Part shown: piece after piece, positions 8,543-17,257 of the stretch
How the letters are laid out: each line of letters opens with the position of its first letter
Position numbering within the stretch: the stretch's first letter is position 1
Assembly: GCA_964462535.1 (NCBI GenBank)
Contig: CAYWXV010000001.1
Coordinates: 488,198-552,197, forward strand
DNA from: CAYWXV01 sp964462535
GTDB lineage: Bacteria > Bacteroidota > Ignavibacteria > OLB7
Length of the DNA: 64,000 nucleotides
Direction: 5' to 3'
The notes under the pieces: generated by a model
Databases searched by the model: none
Told to the model about the DNA's origin: nothing
Seen by the model: the letters and a program-made list of their open reading frames with translations, nothing else
Translations under genes and position numbers: made by a program

Positions 8543-10231
8543 CTACGCCTTCATACGCGCCCCCTCGTCCTCGACCGTGAAGACCCACGCGACGATCTTA
8601 CCCACAGGCATTGTTGCAAAGTCTTCCCAGTGGACGTGCGAGAAATTTGTCCGGCTTGATGTGTCCCCGACAGGACCCGATTGGGCCTCGGTCCTGATTC
8701 TCGCCAGGCGGGTCTGCCACGTCCGTACATTCTCCACGCGAAGATCTATCCAACCAGCTGACGCCCAGTGGTTTATCGATTCCGGAGTGATGGCAAGCTC
8801 GTCCTCACCTCGATATGGGGGGATCTTGATTGTCTCGCCTCGAAGAAGGTTGATCCCGTCCGCCATGAGAATTGGGATACCGATCGAGATGATACGAGAA
8901 CGCAGATCTCGATTGGCTCGGACCAGCGCATCCGCGGCTACAGATATTGCGTCCGCCTCACCTTCGATCACACCATTGATCGATCCCGCGACAAGTCCCA
9001 GAATGTGCGCCTCGAAGAGAAGCTTTGATAGGCGCGGTGGACCCAACATCTCGAACGCAATTGAGGGAACACCACTCTCCTTCTCCAGCGCGCCGAGTTG
9101 CTCCATTGCGCGATGCCGTAGAAACCCGCCACGATACGTTGGTCCGTACACGGCGCCATCCAGCGCGGCGACGATGTCGTGCCCTGAGTTCCCTCCCTTG
9201 ATCTCGAAGACGATTGCGTCGGCTATCTCCTCAGGCGTAATCATCTCCATTTGCTGCAACGATGAAATCGCCTCGAACTCACCACGCGAAAAGATCCCGT
9301 TCTCGCCTGTATCGATGAAGGGTGCAGTAAGGTTCTCCCCCGTTGGCACCGCGACACCGGACATTGCGAGTCGAAGGTGTCCCTCGAGGGGAACTGCCGA
9401 GTCGGGAACGCAGTCGTACAGCGGAATCGGTCTCCCCCGTCGCTGAACCTCACCATGTTCGATGCGCTTCCACGCTATCGTCGCTGTCGGTTTGACCTCC
9501 TTAATGATCGGTCCATCAGGCGTGCGCCCCATCATGAACAGGAGGAGCGTGTGTGCACCCGCAACTGATGCCTTGCTCAGAAGGACACGGGAGGGGCGCT
9601 CCTCGCTGTGAGTGTAGGGGATGTTCAGGCCCATACCGCCGGCGCCCGCCGTACCGACCTTCACATACATGGACGTACCGACGTCATTCATCCCCCGATT
9701 CAGAATCTGCACGTGACGAATCAACTGCGGCACGTAGAGGGTAGCCAGTAGCTTCTCCGTTGCTGTACGTGCGTCCCCCCCCTTCTTGAACGCGACCTCG
9801 ACGCCTTTCGCAGTAGCATAGACGTCCTGGTATGCGATTGCGGTGGCCGTGTTAATACAGTCGACGATTGCGTCGGGACGCGTTTCAGTCAGGAGTCTGT
9901 ACAAGGCCGATTCTGACAGAATCTCCTCCGAGAGGTCATCCAGAATGTCATCGATCATCCGGGCTCGGATCACTGGATCCGCAAGCAATTCTTCCCGCGA
10001 CGTAAAGCGCTCGTTGAAGCGACCGAAGATGTTCCCTCCCCACGCTTCGAACCGAATCGACTCGCGCGCGGCGGTGCGCTGAAGCTCAGCAACGGCCTCT
10101 TCCGCTTCTTCAACGCGAAGTGAAGTGACAATTACCCGAGACGGTTGTTCTTTTATTAGACGGCGGCAGACAGCTGAGCCCACGAGGCCCCAGCCACCGA
10201 GTACGAGTACGCTCTTGTTGAGGATATCCAT
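8543..10231 (-). CDS. Large NAD(P)-binding Rossmann-fold protein of unknown function
   Basis: A 562-residue cytosolic protein. The N-terminus has a dinucleotide-binding loop, GGWGLVGSAVCRRL (residues 12-25), typical of the extended short-chain dehydrogenase or epimerase fold, and DAIVDCINTATAIAYQDVY near 120-135 resembles the segment after the fourth strand of that fold. The remaining 400 residues do not match any family I recognise, and the protein is much longer than a standard epimerase. It is monocistronic, convergent with the LD-carboxypeptidase (5 nt apart) and has a well-formed Bacteroidota promoter. The dehydrogenase or epimerase role is inference; substrate unknown. Confidence 0.7.
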   Translation of the reverse strand: MDILNKSVLVLGGWGLVGSAVCRRLIKEQPSRVIVTSLRVEEAEEAVAELQRTAARESIRFEAWGGNIFGRFNERFTSREELLADPVIRARMIDDILDDLSEEILSESALYRLLTETRPDAIVDCINTATAIAYQDVYATAKGVEVAFKKGGDARTATEKLLATLYVPQLIRHVQILNRGMNDVGTSMYVKVGTAGAGGMGLNIPYTHSEERPSRVLLSKASVAGAHTLLLFMMGRTPDGPIIKEVKPTATIAWKRIEHGEVQRRGRPIPLYDCVPDSAVPLEGHLRLAMSGVAVPTGENLTAPFIDTGENGIFSRGEFEAISSLQQMEMITPEEIADAIVFEIKGGNSGHDIVAALDGAVYGPTYRGGFLRHRAMEQLGALEKESGVPSIAFEMLGPPRLSKLLFEAHILGLVAGSINGVIEGEADAISVAADALVRANRDLRSRIISIGIPILMADGINLLRGETIKIPPYRGEDELAITPESINHWASAGWIDLRVENVRTWQTRLARIRTEAQSGPVGDTSSRTNFSHVHWEDFATMPVGKIVAWVFTVEDEGARMKA

Positions 10232-10277
10232 GAAGGCGAGGGAAAGAGGGGTGTCGGTAATGCGACGGGAAAGGGGG

Positions 10278-10307
10278 CAAACATAGCAAAAGCGACCCGG
10301 ACGTCAA
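10278..10307 (-). promoter_or_regulatory. Bacteroidota-type promoter for the Rossmann-protein gene
   Basis: On the minus strand TTG (10307-10305), exactly 19 nt, then TATGTTTG (10285-10278), a full match to the TTG/TAnnTTTG consensus. A start near 10271 gives a leader of about 40 nt before the ATG at 10231. Confidence 0.75.
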
Positions 10308-10332
10308 GAAAGGCATAGGCCGTGCAACACCC

Positions 10333-10362
10333 TTGGACATTTCGGGGAGGAAGGTATATTTC
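10333..10362 (+). promoter_or_regulatory. Bacteroidota-type promoter for the first T9SS Asp-box gene
   Basis: TTG at 10333-10335, 19 nt, then TATATTTC at 10355-10362, one base from the TAnnTTTG consensus. It is divergent from the promoter at 10278-10307, and the two upstream elements are about 25 bp apart. The implied leader to the ATG at 10726 is about 360 nt. Confidence 0.65.
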
Positions 10363-10725
10363 CGGCCCCCGTGGAACTACGAAGTACGCGGCCGGGTGCG
10401 TTTCAGGCAACGCGAACCACGACCCACGTCTGATCGCTCCAGCATGCCGCCCTCACGGTTCGACTTCGTCCTCAGTCCGACATCTTCATTGTCAGCAGTC
10501 GGAATGTGGGCGTCCTCATCGCTCGCTGCACACGACATCTACATCTACATTTGATCCATACATACCGTGGCCGGGTCGACGGCGGGGCGAACGGCGGCAA
10601 ACGGAATACCTGTCCCTGTTTCCTTGCACGCGTCGCTACTCCACCAGATCCGCCTCGGTTTCCAACAGAAGCCCATATACGCTCCCGGAGCATCCGGGGA
10701 CGAGCATCCAAACCGGAGACCTCTA
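10363..10725 (+). other. Long untranslated leader region upstream of the first T9SS gene
   Basis: About 360 nt with no supportable gene in any frame. It holds the end of the promoter, a short repeated ACATCTACATCTACAT near 10537-10553, and GGAG at 10715-10718 as the probable ribosome-binding site. I found no strong hairpin or known riboswitch pattern in it. Confidence 0.45.
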
Positions 10726-12651
10726 ATGCACACTCGGAGACTCTCTCTACTTGTTCCGTTGTTCGGACTATTCTGGGCGACGGCGTCCATGGCCCAAATG
10801 ACGGACGAACTAACTGTCGACCGACCGATGAATCGACCCTCAATCGAGGCATCGCATAAGGCCACGATAGCACCAGGATCGCGGCTTGATCCGGTGCAGT
10901 TCAGTGCGGCAGCAGCTGTTTCGTACCGGACGATCGATTCCCTCGCGAACTGCTTCTCGTTTTATACGCTCAGCCAGGAGCCGCTCCGCTACGATCCTGC
11001 GACCGGCGCCTTGATCATGATCAAGCGGGGTGCCCCCGGCAAGTCCAACGATGTGTTTATCAGAACATCCGTCGACAACGGCGCAACATGGACTGAGCCG
11101 CTTGGGCCTCTTCATGACAACGCGTCGCTCGGCGGCGGACGCTATCCGTGCGTTGTACCGCTGAATCTGCAGGGGAGCTCAAATCCCGAGGATCTCTACT
11201 ACTACTATTGCTTCCCGACCGTCGCAGGTGGTGCCTTCGGCAATTATGTCTGGGGAATCGTCGATGCCAATGGCGTGGTGATAGCGCCGGCTATGAACGA
11301 CGCTGGCATTGCGCCGGAAATCTGGGAGACGAGCGCGTTGTCGGTGCTGAGCAAGGATAACGACGTCCTAATCACGGCCGGCACGATGAGCAACAACAAC
11401 ATTGGTATGCGTCGGTTGGACGTCACGTCTGTTACCGCAACAACGTCCATCCCATCTCAGTGGGATGCCACGCACTTCTCTGTTCCTGAGGGGAGCGGCC
11501 GGACGTCCACCGTTACAGGTATTGGCCGGGACGCCAGCAACAACTTTTACCTTGGGGCCTACTCTCGCTTCCCGTCCCAGGAGGTTGCTCGCCGTCTCCA
11601 CCCATGGCCGGCCTACTCGATGTCAACGGACAAGGGGATGACCTGGTCGGACTTTGACATCCTTCCCATCAGCACGCTGGTGGACTACGTCAACGCAAAT
11701 GGAGCGGGGGCCAACGCCGACAGCGTTCTGTTCCCGTATTGGGCCGAGGACTTCACCGTTACGTCTCAGGGTGGAAACGGTGTCCTCCACTGGGCGGTCA
11801 GCTGCGTGGAAAGTGATGCTGCCAAGGACTCCACGCTGGACCAGTTCCAGCACGTGGTCGAGGTGCAGCACGGCCCCGGGGGATGGAGTATTCGGAAGAT
11901 CGCGGACCTGCGGGGTTACTTCAATCATGTCATCAGTGGCGACTCATCGGCCAACCAGGTTGATAACGAGGTGATGCTTTCGCAAACAGCCGATGGATCG
12001 AAGCTCGTCTGCAAGTGGCTTGACGCCATCAGCTACATCTTCAGCGATGACATCAATGGTGATTCGCAGTCGCCCGACACGATGACGACGGTTGACGTGT
12101 TCATGTCTGTTCGTACGGCGGCCGGCGGGAGCTGGGGACCAAAGGTGAACGTGACCGAAACACCCATGTTCGACAAGTGCACCTGGATGCCGGACGTCAC
12201 TCCGAACGACCTGAGCGCAATTCCAATGCTTGCCGTTCAAACGGCATACGATCCGGCTTCCGGACCGACGCTGCTCGACTCGATCTTCTATCAGCAGCGC
12301 ATCACCGATCTCGCGTCGTATGTCGTGACCTTCAACGCCGATGCATCGCCGTCAGCAGACGTGAAGAGCGGAGACGCGGCCGTCCGCGCCGGCATGCATC
12401 TGAGCGCGCCGACCCCCAACCCGGTGCGGGACCGGGCGCTGGTGACGTACACGACACCGACTGCGGGGCATGTCGTCATCGATCTCTTCAACGTGAAGGG
12501 TGAAAGGGTCGCCACGATTCGCGATCAGCAACAGGAGGCAGGCAACTGGGGCTTCGTCCTCCGTACCTCCGAGCTGACGAGCGGCACGTACTACTACACG
12601 CTCCGCCTGGACGGCATCGGACTAACGAAGATGTTCACCGTCGTGAAGTAA
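10726..12651 (+). CDS. T9SS-secreted protein with Asp-box (BNR-like) repeats, copy 1
   Basis: A 641-residue exported protein: signal peptide (1-23, ending ASMAQ), a beta-rich body with Asp-box motifs (SVDNGATW at 115-122 and a later STDKGMTW), and a C-terminal type A sorting domain from about residue 565 (PNPVRDRALV ... GTYYYTLRLDG). Asp-boxes mark beta-propeller proteins such as sialidases, but no sialidase FRIP motif or arginine triad is evident, so the activity is unknown. The ATG at 10726 is chosen because signal-peptide features begin there, with GGAG 7 nt upstream. It is the most divergent of three tandem paralogues and shares the MHTRRL start with copy 3. Confidence 0.8.
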   Translation: MHTRRLSLLVPLFGLFWATASMAQMTDELTVDRPMNRPSIEASHKATIAPGSRLDPVQFSAAAAVSYRTIDSLANCFSFYTLSQEPLRYDPATGALIMIKRGAPGKSNDVFIRTSVDNGATWTEPLGPLHDNASLGGGRYPCVVPLNLQGSSNPEDLYYYYCFPTVAGGAFGNYVWGIVDANGVVIAPAMNDAGIAPEIWETSALSVLSKDNDVLITAGTMSNNNIGMRRLDVTSVTATTSIPSQWDATHFSVPEGSGRTSTVTGIGRDASNNFYLGAYSRFPSQEVARRLHPWPAYSMSTDKGMTWSDFDILPISTLVDYVNANGAGANADSVLFPYWAEDFTVTSQGGNGVLHWAVSCVESDAAKDSTLDQFQHVVEVQHGPGGWSIRKIADLRGYFNHVISGDSSANQVDNEVMLSQTADGSKLVCKWLDAISYIFSDDINGDSQSPDTMTTVDVFMSVRTAAGGSWGPKVNVTETPMFDKCTWMPDVTPNDLSAIPMLAVQTAYDPASGPTLLDSIFYQQRITDLASYVVTFNADASPSADVKSGDAAVRAGMHLSAPTPNPVRDRALVTYTTPTAGHVVIDLFNVKGERVATIRDQQQEAGNWGFVLRTSELTSGTYYYTLRLDGIGLTKMFTVVK

Positions 12652-12680
12652 TCGCGGTACCACGCTTTCAACAACGGAAT

Positions 12681-12707
12681 GGGGTGCGGAGGAATTCTCC
12701 GCACCCC
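12681..12707 (+). terminator. Hairpin after T9SS copy 1
   Basis: Perfect 11-bp stem GGGGTGCGGAG (12681-12691) with CTCCGCACCCC (12697-12707) and a 5-nt loop, 30 nt after the stop codon. There is no T tract after it, so it may protect the 3' end rather than terminate on its own. Confidence 0.65.
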
Positions 12708-12740
12708 GTCCCGTGCAGCACGGATGGGCGTGCTTCAATC

Positions 12741-12771
12741 TTGAAAGTGGAGAGCGCTCCCCCTATCTTGG
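12741..12771 (+). promoter_or_regulatory. Bacteroidota-type promoter for T9SS copy 2
   Basis: TTG at 12741-12743, 20 nt, then TATCTTGG at 12764-12771 (TAnnTT kept). It lies between the hairpin of copy 1 and the gene, implying separate transcription with a leader of about 145 nt. Confidence 0.55.
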
Positions 12772-12921
12772 GCGCCCTCAACCCCTCAGACCGAGGTAAT
12801 CGGAAGGGTTCCTTGCACACGGACCCGGACGAGAGCCAACCATTCACCGTCGCCTTCGCGGGCAACGGCGGATGCCGAATAGCTCTCCCGTTTTCGTGTG
12901 ACCAATACAAGGAACTCTCAG

Positions 12922-14835
12922 ATGTCAAGTCGCTTCCTGTCTACCGCGCTGGCGATCGCCGCGCTTGGACTAACCACCCTCCACGCCCAGTCTACCCGAG
13001 CTCCGGCGATCGATCAGGATCGATGCGTGCCGGATGAATCGACGACTCCGTCCAGCAAGGATCAACATCCCTCGCTGTTGGCTCCTGGCGCGGCACCGGT
13101 GCTACGCAACGGTGCACATCCTATTGGCATTTCCGGATACTATGATTACCAGTCAAACGGCATGATGCGGGGGAGGTTTATCGCCAATCCCGAGAACCCA
13201 CAGAAACTCTACTTCTCGGCGATGCGGTCGGCCTCCGGCTCGGACGAAGCCACCGTCGGCGCAAACCGCCGTGTCGCATACGCCGTATCCAATGACGGCG
13301 GCGTGACGTGGACGGTCAACGAAGATGTTGCACGCGGCTTCCGCCTCGGATACCCAAGTCTCATCATCCTGCCGGACGGCACTCCGTTGATGGCGTGTCA
13401 CGGAGACCCCGACGGTCAAGGTGTAAGGACGCTAACGTACGCCGGTTCGGATGGTGCGCCGACGGAAGAATTCGTAAGGCTCAGCGAGTATCCGCGTGTC
13501 TCCGTCAATGGCCGGAGCGGTGAGGACGGCGCCGGTGTCATTTGGCCCATATGGGCTGTCGACCCGAACAATGCTCAGCGAACAGTCCTGCTCGCGACCC
13601 TGTCGAATGCGGACGGTACGGGCTCGGCGCCGATCCATGTCGCCGCAGCCGATCTGGGGGCCACCGTTCCGTGGGTCGAGTTGGCGGACTCATCGCTTGC
13701 CTCTGCGAGCGGGGGACGAAACCCAATCGCCGTGTCCGATGGGGGAAAGATCGGTGTCGCATACTACAAGAACGGCGGTGTTGCGGACGCGGGGATCTAT
13801 TTCAGCGAAAGTGGTGACGGAGGTGCAAGCTGGTCAACTCCCGTAAAGTGCCTCGGCTTCGACTATCGTGATGATACGTACGCCGAGACCGACACCATCA
13901 GCATTGGGTCCAATGTCGATTTGGTCTATCTGGGCGAGGAACCCCTCGTGACCGCTCTCGGTTCACGTGGTGGACTCTACGCAGCTCAGAAGATCATGCT
14001 CTGGACTCCAACTGGTGGCGCCAGACCAATCGTTGGTGCCGACTCCGCGCGTTCAATCGGCCTGATAACGGCCGCAGCTGTCAGGACGCAACCGAACATG
14101 CAGTATGTCTCCTACCCCACAATTTCAGTTGGCGACGATGGGCGGCATGTGACGGTAGCCTTCCAGGCCGCAGCTCAGTCATCCACCGATGAGCCACAGG
14201 TGACGAGCCCGGATGGTTTCTACTATTTCCGGCTCTGGGTCGTGGGTTCGAACGACGGCGGGCAGACGTGGGGCGACCCGATCATGCTGCAGGACTTCGC
14301 GGGCGAATCAACCGACAGCGCCAGCCTGGAATATCCGATTGCCCTCGATCGCTGCGCCGTGATGGGTGACAAATTCGTTCACCGGATGATGTATAGTGGA
14401 CGTCGTTTCCCGGGCATGTATGCGTATGTCGTGCCGGACGTGTCAAGCGACCCGGGTGACCAACCAGCAGAGCGCGGACCATTCAGCGAAACGCATTTCT
14501 ATTTCCAGGAGACCTCGATCGACACAGCGTTGCTCCGAGCGATCCCGGCTTCGTCTCCGCGTGACGATGCATCACCAATACTCACTGGGGTTCATCCCAA
14601 TCCCGCCGCAACGCTTGCCACACTTGGCGTTCAATTGCGGGGATCCGGCCCGCTCGAGATCACGATTGTTGACGCTCTTGGGCGCGTGATGGAAAGCGCC
14701 GCTCCCACCCCCGAACTTCACCGTGGGTTCTACTCCGTTCCGCTTGACGTCAGCGCGCTCGCGGCCGGAAGCTATCGAGTGGTCGCAAGACAAGGGGGCG
14801 ACGTGGTATCTGCTCCGCTTCACATCGTGAGGTAG
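12922..14835 (+). CDS. T9SS-secreted protein with Asp-box repeats, copy 2
   Basis: A 637-residue exported protein with signal peptide (1-23, ending LHAQ). It has three Asp-boxes (SNDGGVTW at 123-130, then SGDGGASW and SNDGGQTW further on), and a sorting domain from about residue 555 (GVHPNPAATLA ... LAAGSYRVVARQ). AAGGA at 12909-12913 supports the ATG at 12922. It is clearly paralogous to the next gene along its whole length: both carry YDYQSNGM, SYPTISVGDDGRH and DSASLEYP. A role as a surface or released beta-propeller protein is inferred; no hydrolase catalytic motif is recognised. Confidence 0.8.
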   Translation: MSSRFLSTALAIAALGLTTLHAQSTRAPAIDQDRCVPDESTTPSSKDQHPSLLAPGAAPVLRNGAHPIGISGYYDYQSNGMMRGRFIANPENPQKLYFSAMRSASGSDEATVGANRRVAYAVSNDGGVTWTVNEDVARGFRLGYPSLIILPDGTPLMACHGDPDGQGVRTLTYAGSDGAPTEEFVRLSEYPRVSVNGRSGEDGAGVIWPIWAVDPNNAQRTVLLATLSNADGTGSAPIHVAAADLGATVPWVELADSSLASASGGRNPIAVSDGGKIGVAYYKNGGVADAGIYFSESGDGGASWSTPVKCLGFDYRDDTYAETDTISIGSNVDLVYLGEEPLVTALGSRGGLYAAQKIMLWTPTGGARPIVGADSARSIGLITAAAVRTQPNMQYVSYPTISVGDDGRHVTVAFQAAAQSSTDEPQVTSPDGFYYFRLWVVGSNDGGQTWGDPIMLQDFAGESTDSASLEYPIALDRCAVMGDKFVHRMMYSGRRFPGMYAYVVPDVSSDPGDQPAERGPFSETHFYFQETSIDTALLRAIPASSPRDDASPILTGVHPNPAATLATLGVQLRGSGPLEITIVDALGRVMESAAPTPELHRGFYSVPLDVSALAAGSYRVVARQGGDVVSAPLHIVR

Positions 14836-14865
14836 AAGATTCCAACGCAACCGCATGCCCTGCGC

Positions 14866-14905
14866 GAGGGGGAGTCGGATTTCCATCCTACTCCCCCTCT
14901 TCTAT
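14866..14905 (+). terminator. Terminator-like hairpin after T9SS copy 2
   Basis: A 10-bp stem GAGGGGGAGT (14866-14875) with ACTCCCCCTC (14890-14899) is extended inside by GGAT/ATCC, and a TTCTATTAT tail follows. It lies 31 nt after the stop codon. Confidence 0.7.
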
Positions 14906-15185
14906 TATCGTGTTGCATGCCCCTCCTTTCTTTCCCATCTTTCCGGACCTCAACTGACGAATCGGTGTTTACCGGGCACTCGTCACCCTTCCGGTTCCAG
15001 ATCGAATTATCATTCGGCAGCCATGCATTCCCCGCACACGGAGGCATACGCTGACGCGTACCCACCACCTGGCTATCGTCGCGCTCCGATGTATTGCGTG
15101 GGAATGCCGTTGCAATTGGTCGCCTACGACTAACGCATGCCATTCGCAACACCAGTTTTCCCAACAGATACTGAAGGAACATACG
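14906..15185 (+). other. Intergenic leader between T9SS copies 2 and 3
   Basis: About 280 nt without a gene. A weak promoter candidate is present: TTG at 14913-14915, 20 nt, then CATCTTTC at 14936-14943, which keeps 6 of the 8 fixed or central positions of the Bacteroidota pattern. AAGGA just before the ATG at 15186 is the likely ribosome-binding site. No conserved leader element is shared by eye with the other two T9SS genes. Confidence 0.4.
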
Positions 15186-17093
15186 ATGCACACTCGGCGC
15201 CTTGCTGCACTTGTGGCCGGGTCGGTAGTCCTTACCGCCTCGGCTCTTGCACAATCGACAACGACCCTCTCCCCTCGAGAAGCCGATCCCAGATTGACAA
15301 CCGGAGTCCCGGACGAGGTTCACCAGCCTACCGCTAAGTCCGGCACGACACGCCCATCCATCCTTGGGGCCGCACCGGTCCTGCGTAGTGGGGCCATGCC
15401 GACCGGGCTATCCGGCTTCTATGATTACCAATCCAACGGCATGCTGCGTGGGCGCTTCATCGCAAACGCCAGCAATCCTAATCAGCTCCACGTGGTTGCG
15501 ATGAGAGCAACGGACGGCACCAACGAGACAACGGTTAGTACAACTCGGCGGGTCGGGTATGCCGTTTCCAGCGATGGCGGTGTCACCTGGACGGTGATTG
15601 ACGACATCGATCAAGGATTCCGCCTGGGCTTCCCTTCATTGACCGCTCTCCCAGACGGCACACCACTGATTGCCGCCCACGGCGATCCAAATGGCGAGGG
15701 GGTCCAGACGATGACCTACGCCGGTGACGGCAGCGGGTTCTTCCGTCTTGCCGAATATTCAAGGCCGACCGAGTCTGGACGCACAGGCGACGCGGGAGCA
15801 GGCGTCATCTGGCCGGCATGGGTGGTCGATCCAGGAAACGGCCAGCGCACGGTGCTGATGGCCACGTTGAGCAATTCCACTGGAACTGGTCCAGCTCCTC
15901 TTCAGGTCGCCACTGCCGACGTCGGCTCCACGGCCCCGTGGAAGACAATCGCGGACTCGTCTCTATCGGCGACAAGCGGTGGCCGGAATCCGATGGCCGT
16001 CTCGGCCAGTGGCAAGATCGGCGTCGCGTTCTACAAGACGGGACAGATTGAGGACGCTGGCGTCTACTTCAGCGAGTCCTCAGACGGCGGGAACACGTGG
16101 TCGACGCCAATCAAGTGCGTGGGCTATGACTACACAGATGCGACCTTTGGACCTGATGACACCGCACGCGTCAGCACGACACTTGATCTGGTGTACAACG
16201 GCGATGAGCCGATGGTCACGTGCAATGGTAGCCGAGCCGGGCTGTTCGCCGCCCAACGGATCTACTTCTGGACTCCTACGGGTGGCGCTCGGTCAATAGC
16301 CATCGCCGACTCCAACATTGGCTTGGGCTTGATCCTTGCCAATCGGCTGGCGGTACAATCGAACATGGACTACATGTCGTATCCAACGATCTCGGTCGGT
16401 GATGACGGTCGCCACGTCCTTGTGGCCTTCCAGGCAGCATCGCAATTCTCCACCGACGGCGGCCCGACGATCAGCGAGCACGGGTTCTACTACTTCCGCA
16501 TCTGGGGCGTAGGCTCGAATGACGGTGGCGTGACGTGGGGGAACCCATTCATCATTCAGGACTTCGCAGGGGAAGGGACGGACAGTGCCAGCCTCGAGTA
16601 TCCATCGGCCCTCGAGCGCGCTGCCGTCGTCGGAGACAAGTTCGTACACCGCATTATCTATCACGGCCGCCGCTACCCTGGTATGTACGCATTCATCGTT
16701 GCCGACGCGGACGGCAGTGGTACCCCTGCGAATCGTGGCCCCTTCTCGGAAACCTTTGTGTACTATCAACAGACGGAAGTTGACACGGCGAAGATGTATG
16801 CAAAGCCGGCCTCGGCGCCGCGATCGGATGCACCGACCCTTACGACGCTCTTTCCAAATCCTTCGAGCGATCTCACACGCCTGGGGGTAGACCTCAAGAA
16901 TCCCGCTTCGCTAACGGTCACGATCGTCGACCAGCTTGGACGGGAGATCGGGCGACCGATTGATGGTGACCTCCGCGCAAACGGCTTCCACACCGTGAAC
17001 GTCCCGACTGCAGATCTTCCGGTGGGGAACTACCGTGTCGTCGTCCGCACAGGGAACGGAGTATCATCTCTCCCGCTCACAGTGGTCAGATAG
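15186..17093 (+). CDS. T9SS-secreted protein with Asp-box repeats, copy 3
   Basis: A 635-residue paralogue of copy 2, with signal peptide (1-23, ending ALAQS), Asp-boxes SSDGGVTW (128-135), SSDGGNTW and SNDGGVTW, and a C-terminal sorting domain (LFPNPSSDLT ... LPVGNYRVVVR). Conserved blocks with copy 2 run from the mature N-terminus (GAAPVLRSGA) to the region before the sorting domain (RRYPGMYAF), so this is whole-gene duplication rather than domain sharing. AAGGA supports the start. Copies 2 and 3 are the recent pair. Enzyme activity is not evident. Confidence 0.8.
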   Translation: MHTRRLAALVAGSVVLTASALAQSTTTLSPREADPRLTTGVPDEVHQPTAKSGTTRPSILGAAPVLRSGAMPTGLSGFYDYQSNGMLRGRFIANASNPNQLHVVAMRATDGTNETTVSTTRRVGYAVSSDGGVTWTVIDDIDQGFRLGFPSLTALPDGTPLIAAHGDPNGEGVQTMTYAGDGSGFFRLAEYSRPTESGRTGDAGAGVIWPAWVVDPGNGQRTVLMATLSNSTGTGPAPLQVATADVGSTAPWKTIADSSLSATSGGRNPMAVSASGKIGVAFYKTGQIEDAGVYFSESSDGGNTWSTPIKCVGYDYTDATFGPDDTARVSTTLDLVYNGDEPMVTCNGSRAGLFAAQRIYFWTPTGGARSIAIADSNIGLGLILANRLAVQSNMDYMSYPTISVGDDGRHVLVAFQAASQFSTDGGPTISEHGFYYFRIWGVGSNDGGVTWGNPFIIQDFAGEGTDSASLEYPSALERAAVVGDKFVHRIIYHGRRYPGMYAFIVADADGSGTPANRGPFSETFVYYQQTEVDTAKMYAKPASAPRSDAPTLTTLFPNPSSDLTRLGVDLKNPASLTVTIVDQLGREIGRPIDGDLRANGFHTVNVPTADLPVGNYRVVVRTGNGVSSLPLTVVR

Positions 17094-17133
17094 GACTCAA
17101 CCGGGGAGACGACGAACCGGACTTCTACACGAG

Positions 17134-17164
17134 CGAACGGCGAAGGGCATTCCTTCGCCGTTCG
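17134..17164 (+). terminator. Hairpin after T9SS copy 3
   Basis: Perfect 13-bp stem (17134-17146 with 17152-17164) and a 5-nt loop, 41 nt after the stop. The tail TCGTTGT is only weakly T-rich, as for the other two copies. Confidence 0.65.
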
Positions 17165-17257
17165 TCGTTGTATGACACTTCCGATGGTTGCATCTTTCTT
17201 GCCGATCGCCACGGTTCGCACTCGGTCAGCTTGCTGTTATCACCACAGCACACCGCC

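Noticed and set aside
8577..9446. Plus-strand open frame of 289 codons
   Set aside because: It lies wholly antisense to the Rossmann-fold gene, is arginine/serine-rich and low in recognisable motifs, as expected of a shadow frame in GC-rich DNA.
10726..17093. Calling the three T9SS Asp-box proteins sialidases
   Set aside because: Asp-boxes are present, but the FRIP motif and arginine triad were not found; Asp-boxes also occur in non-sialidase propellers.
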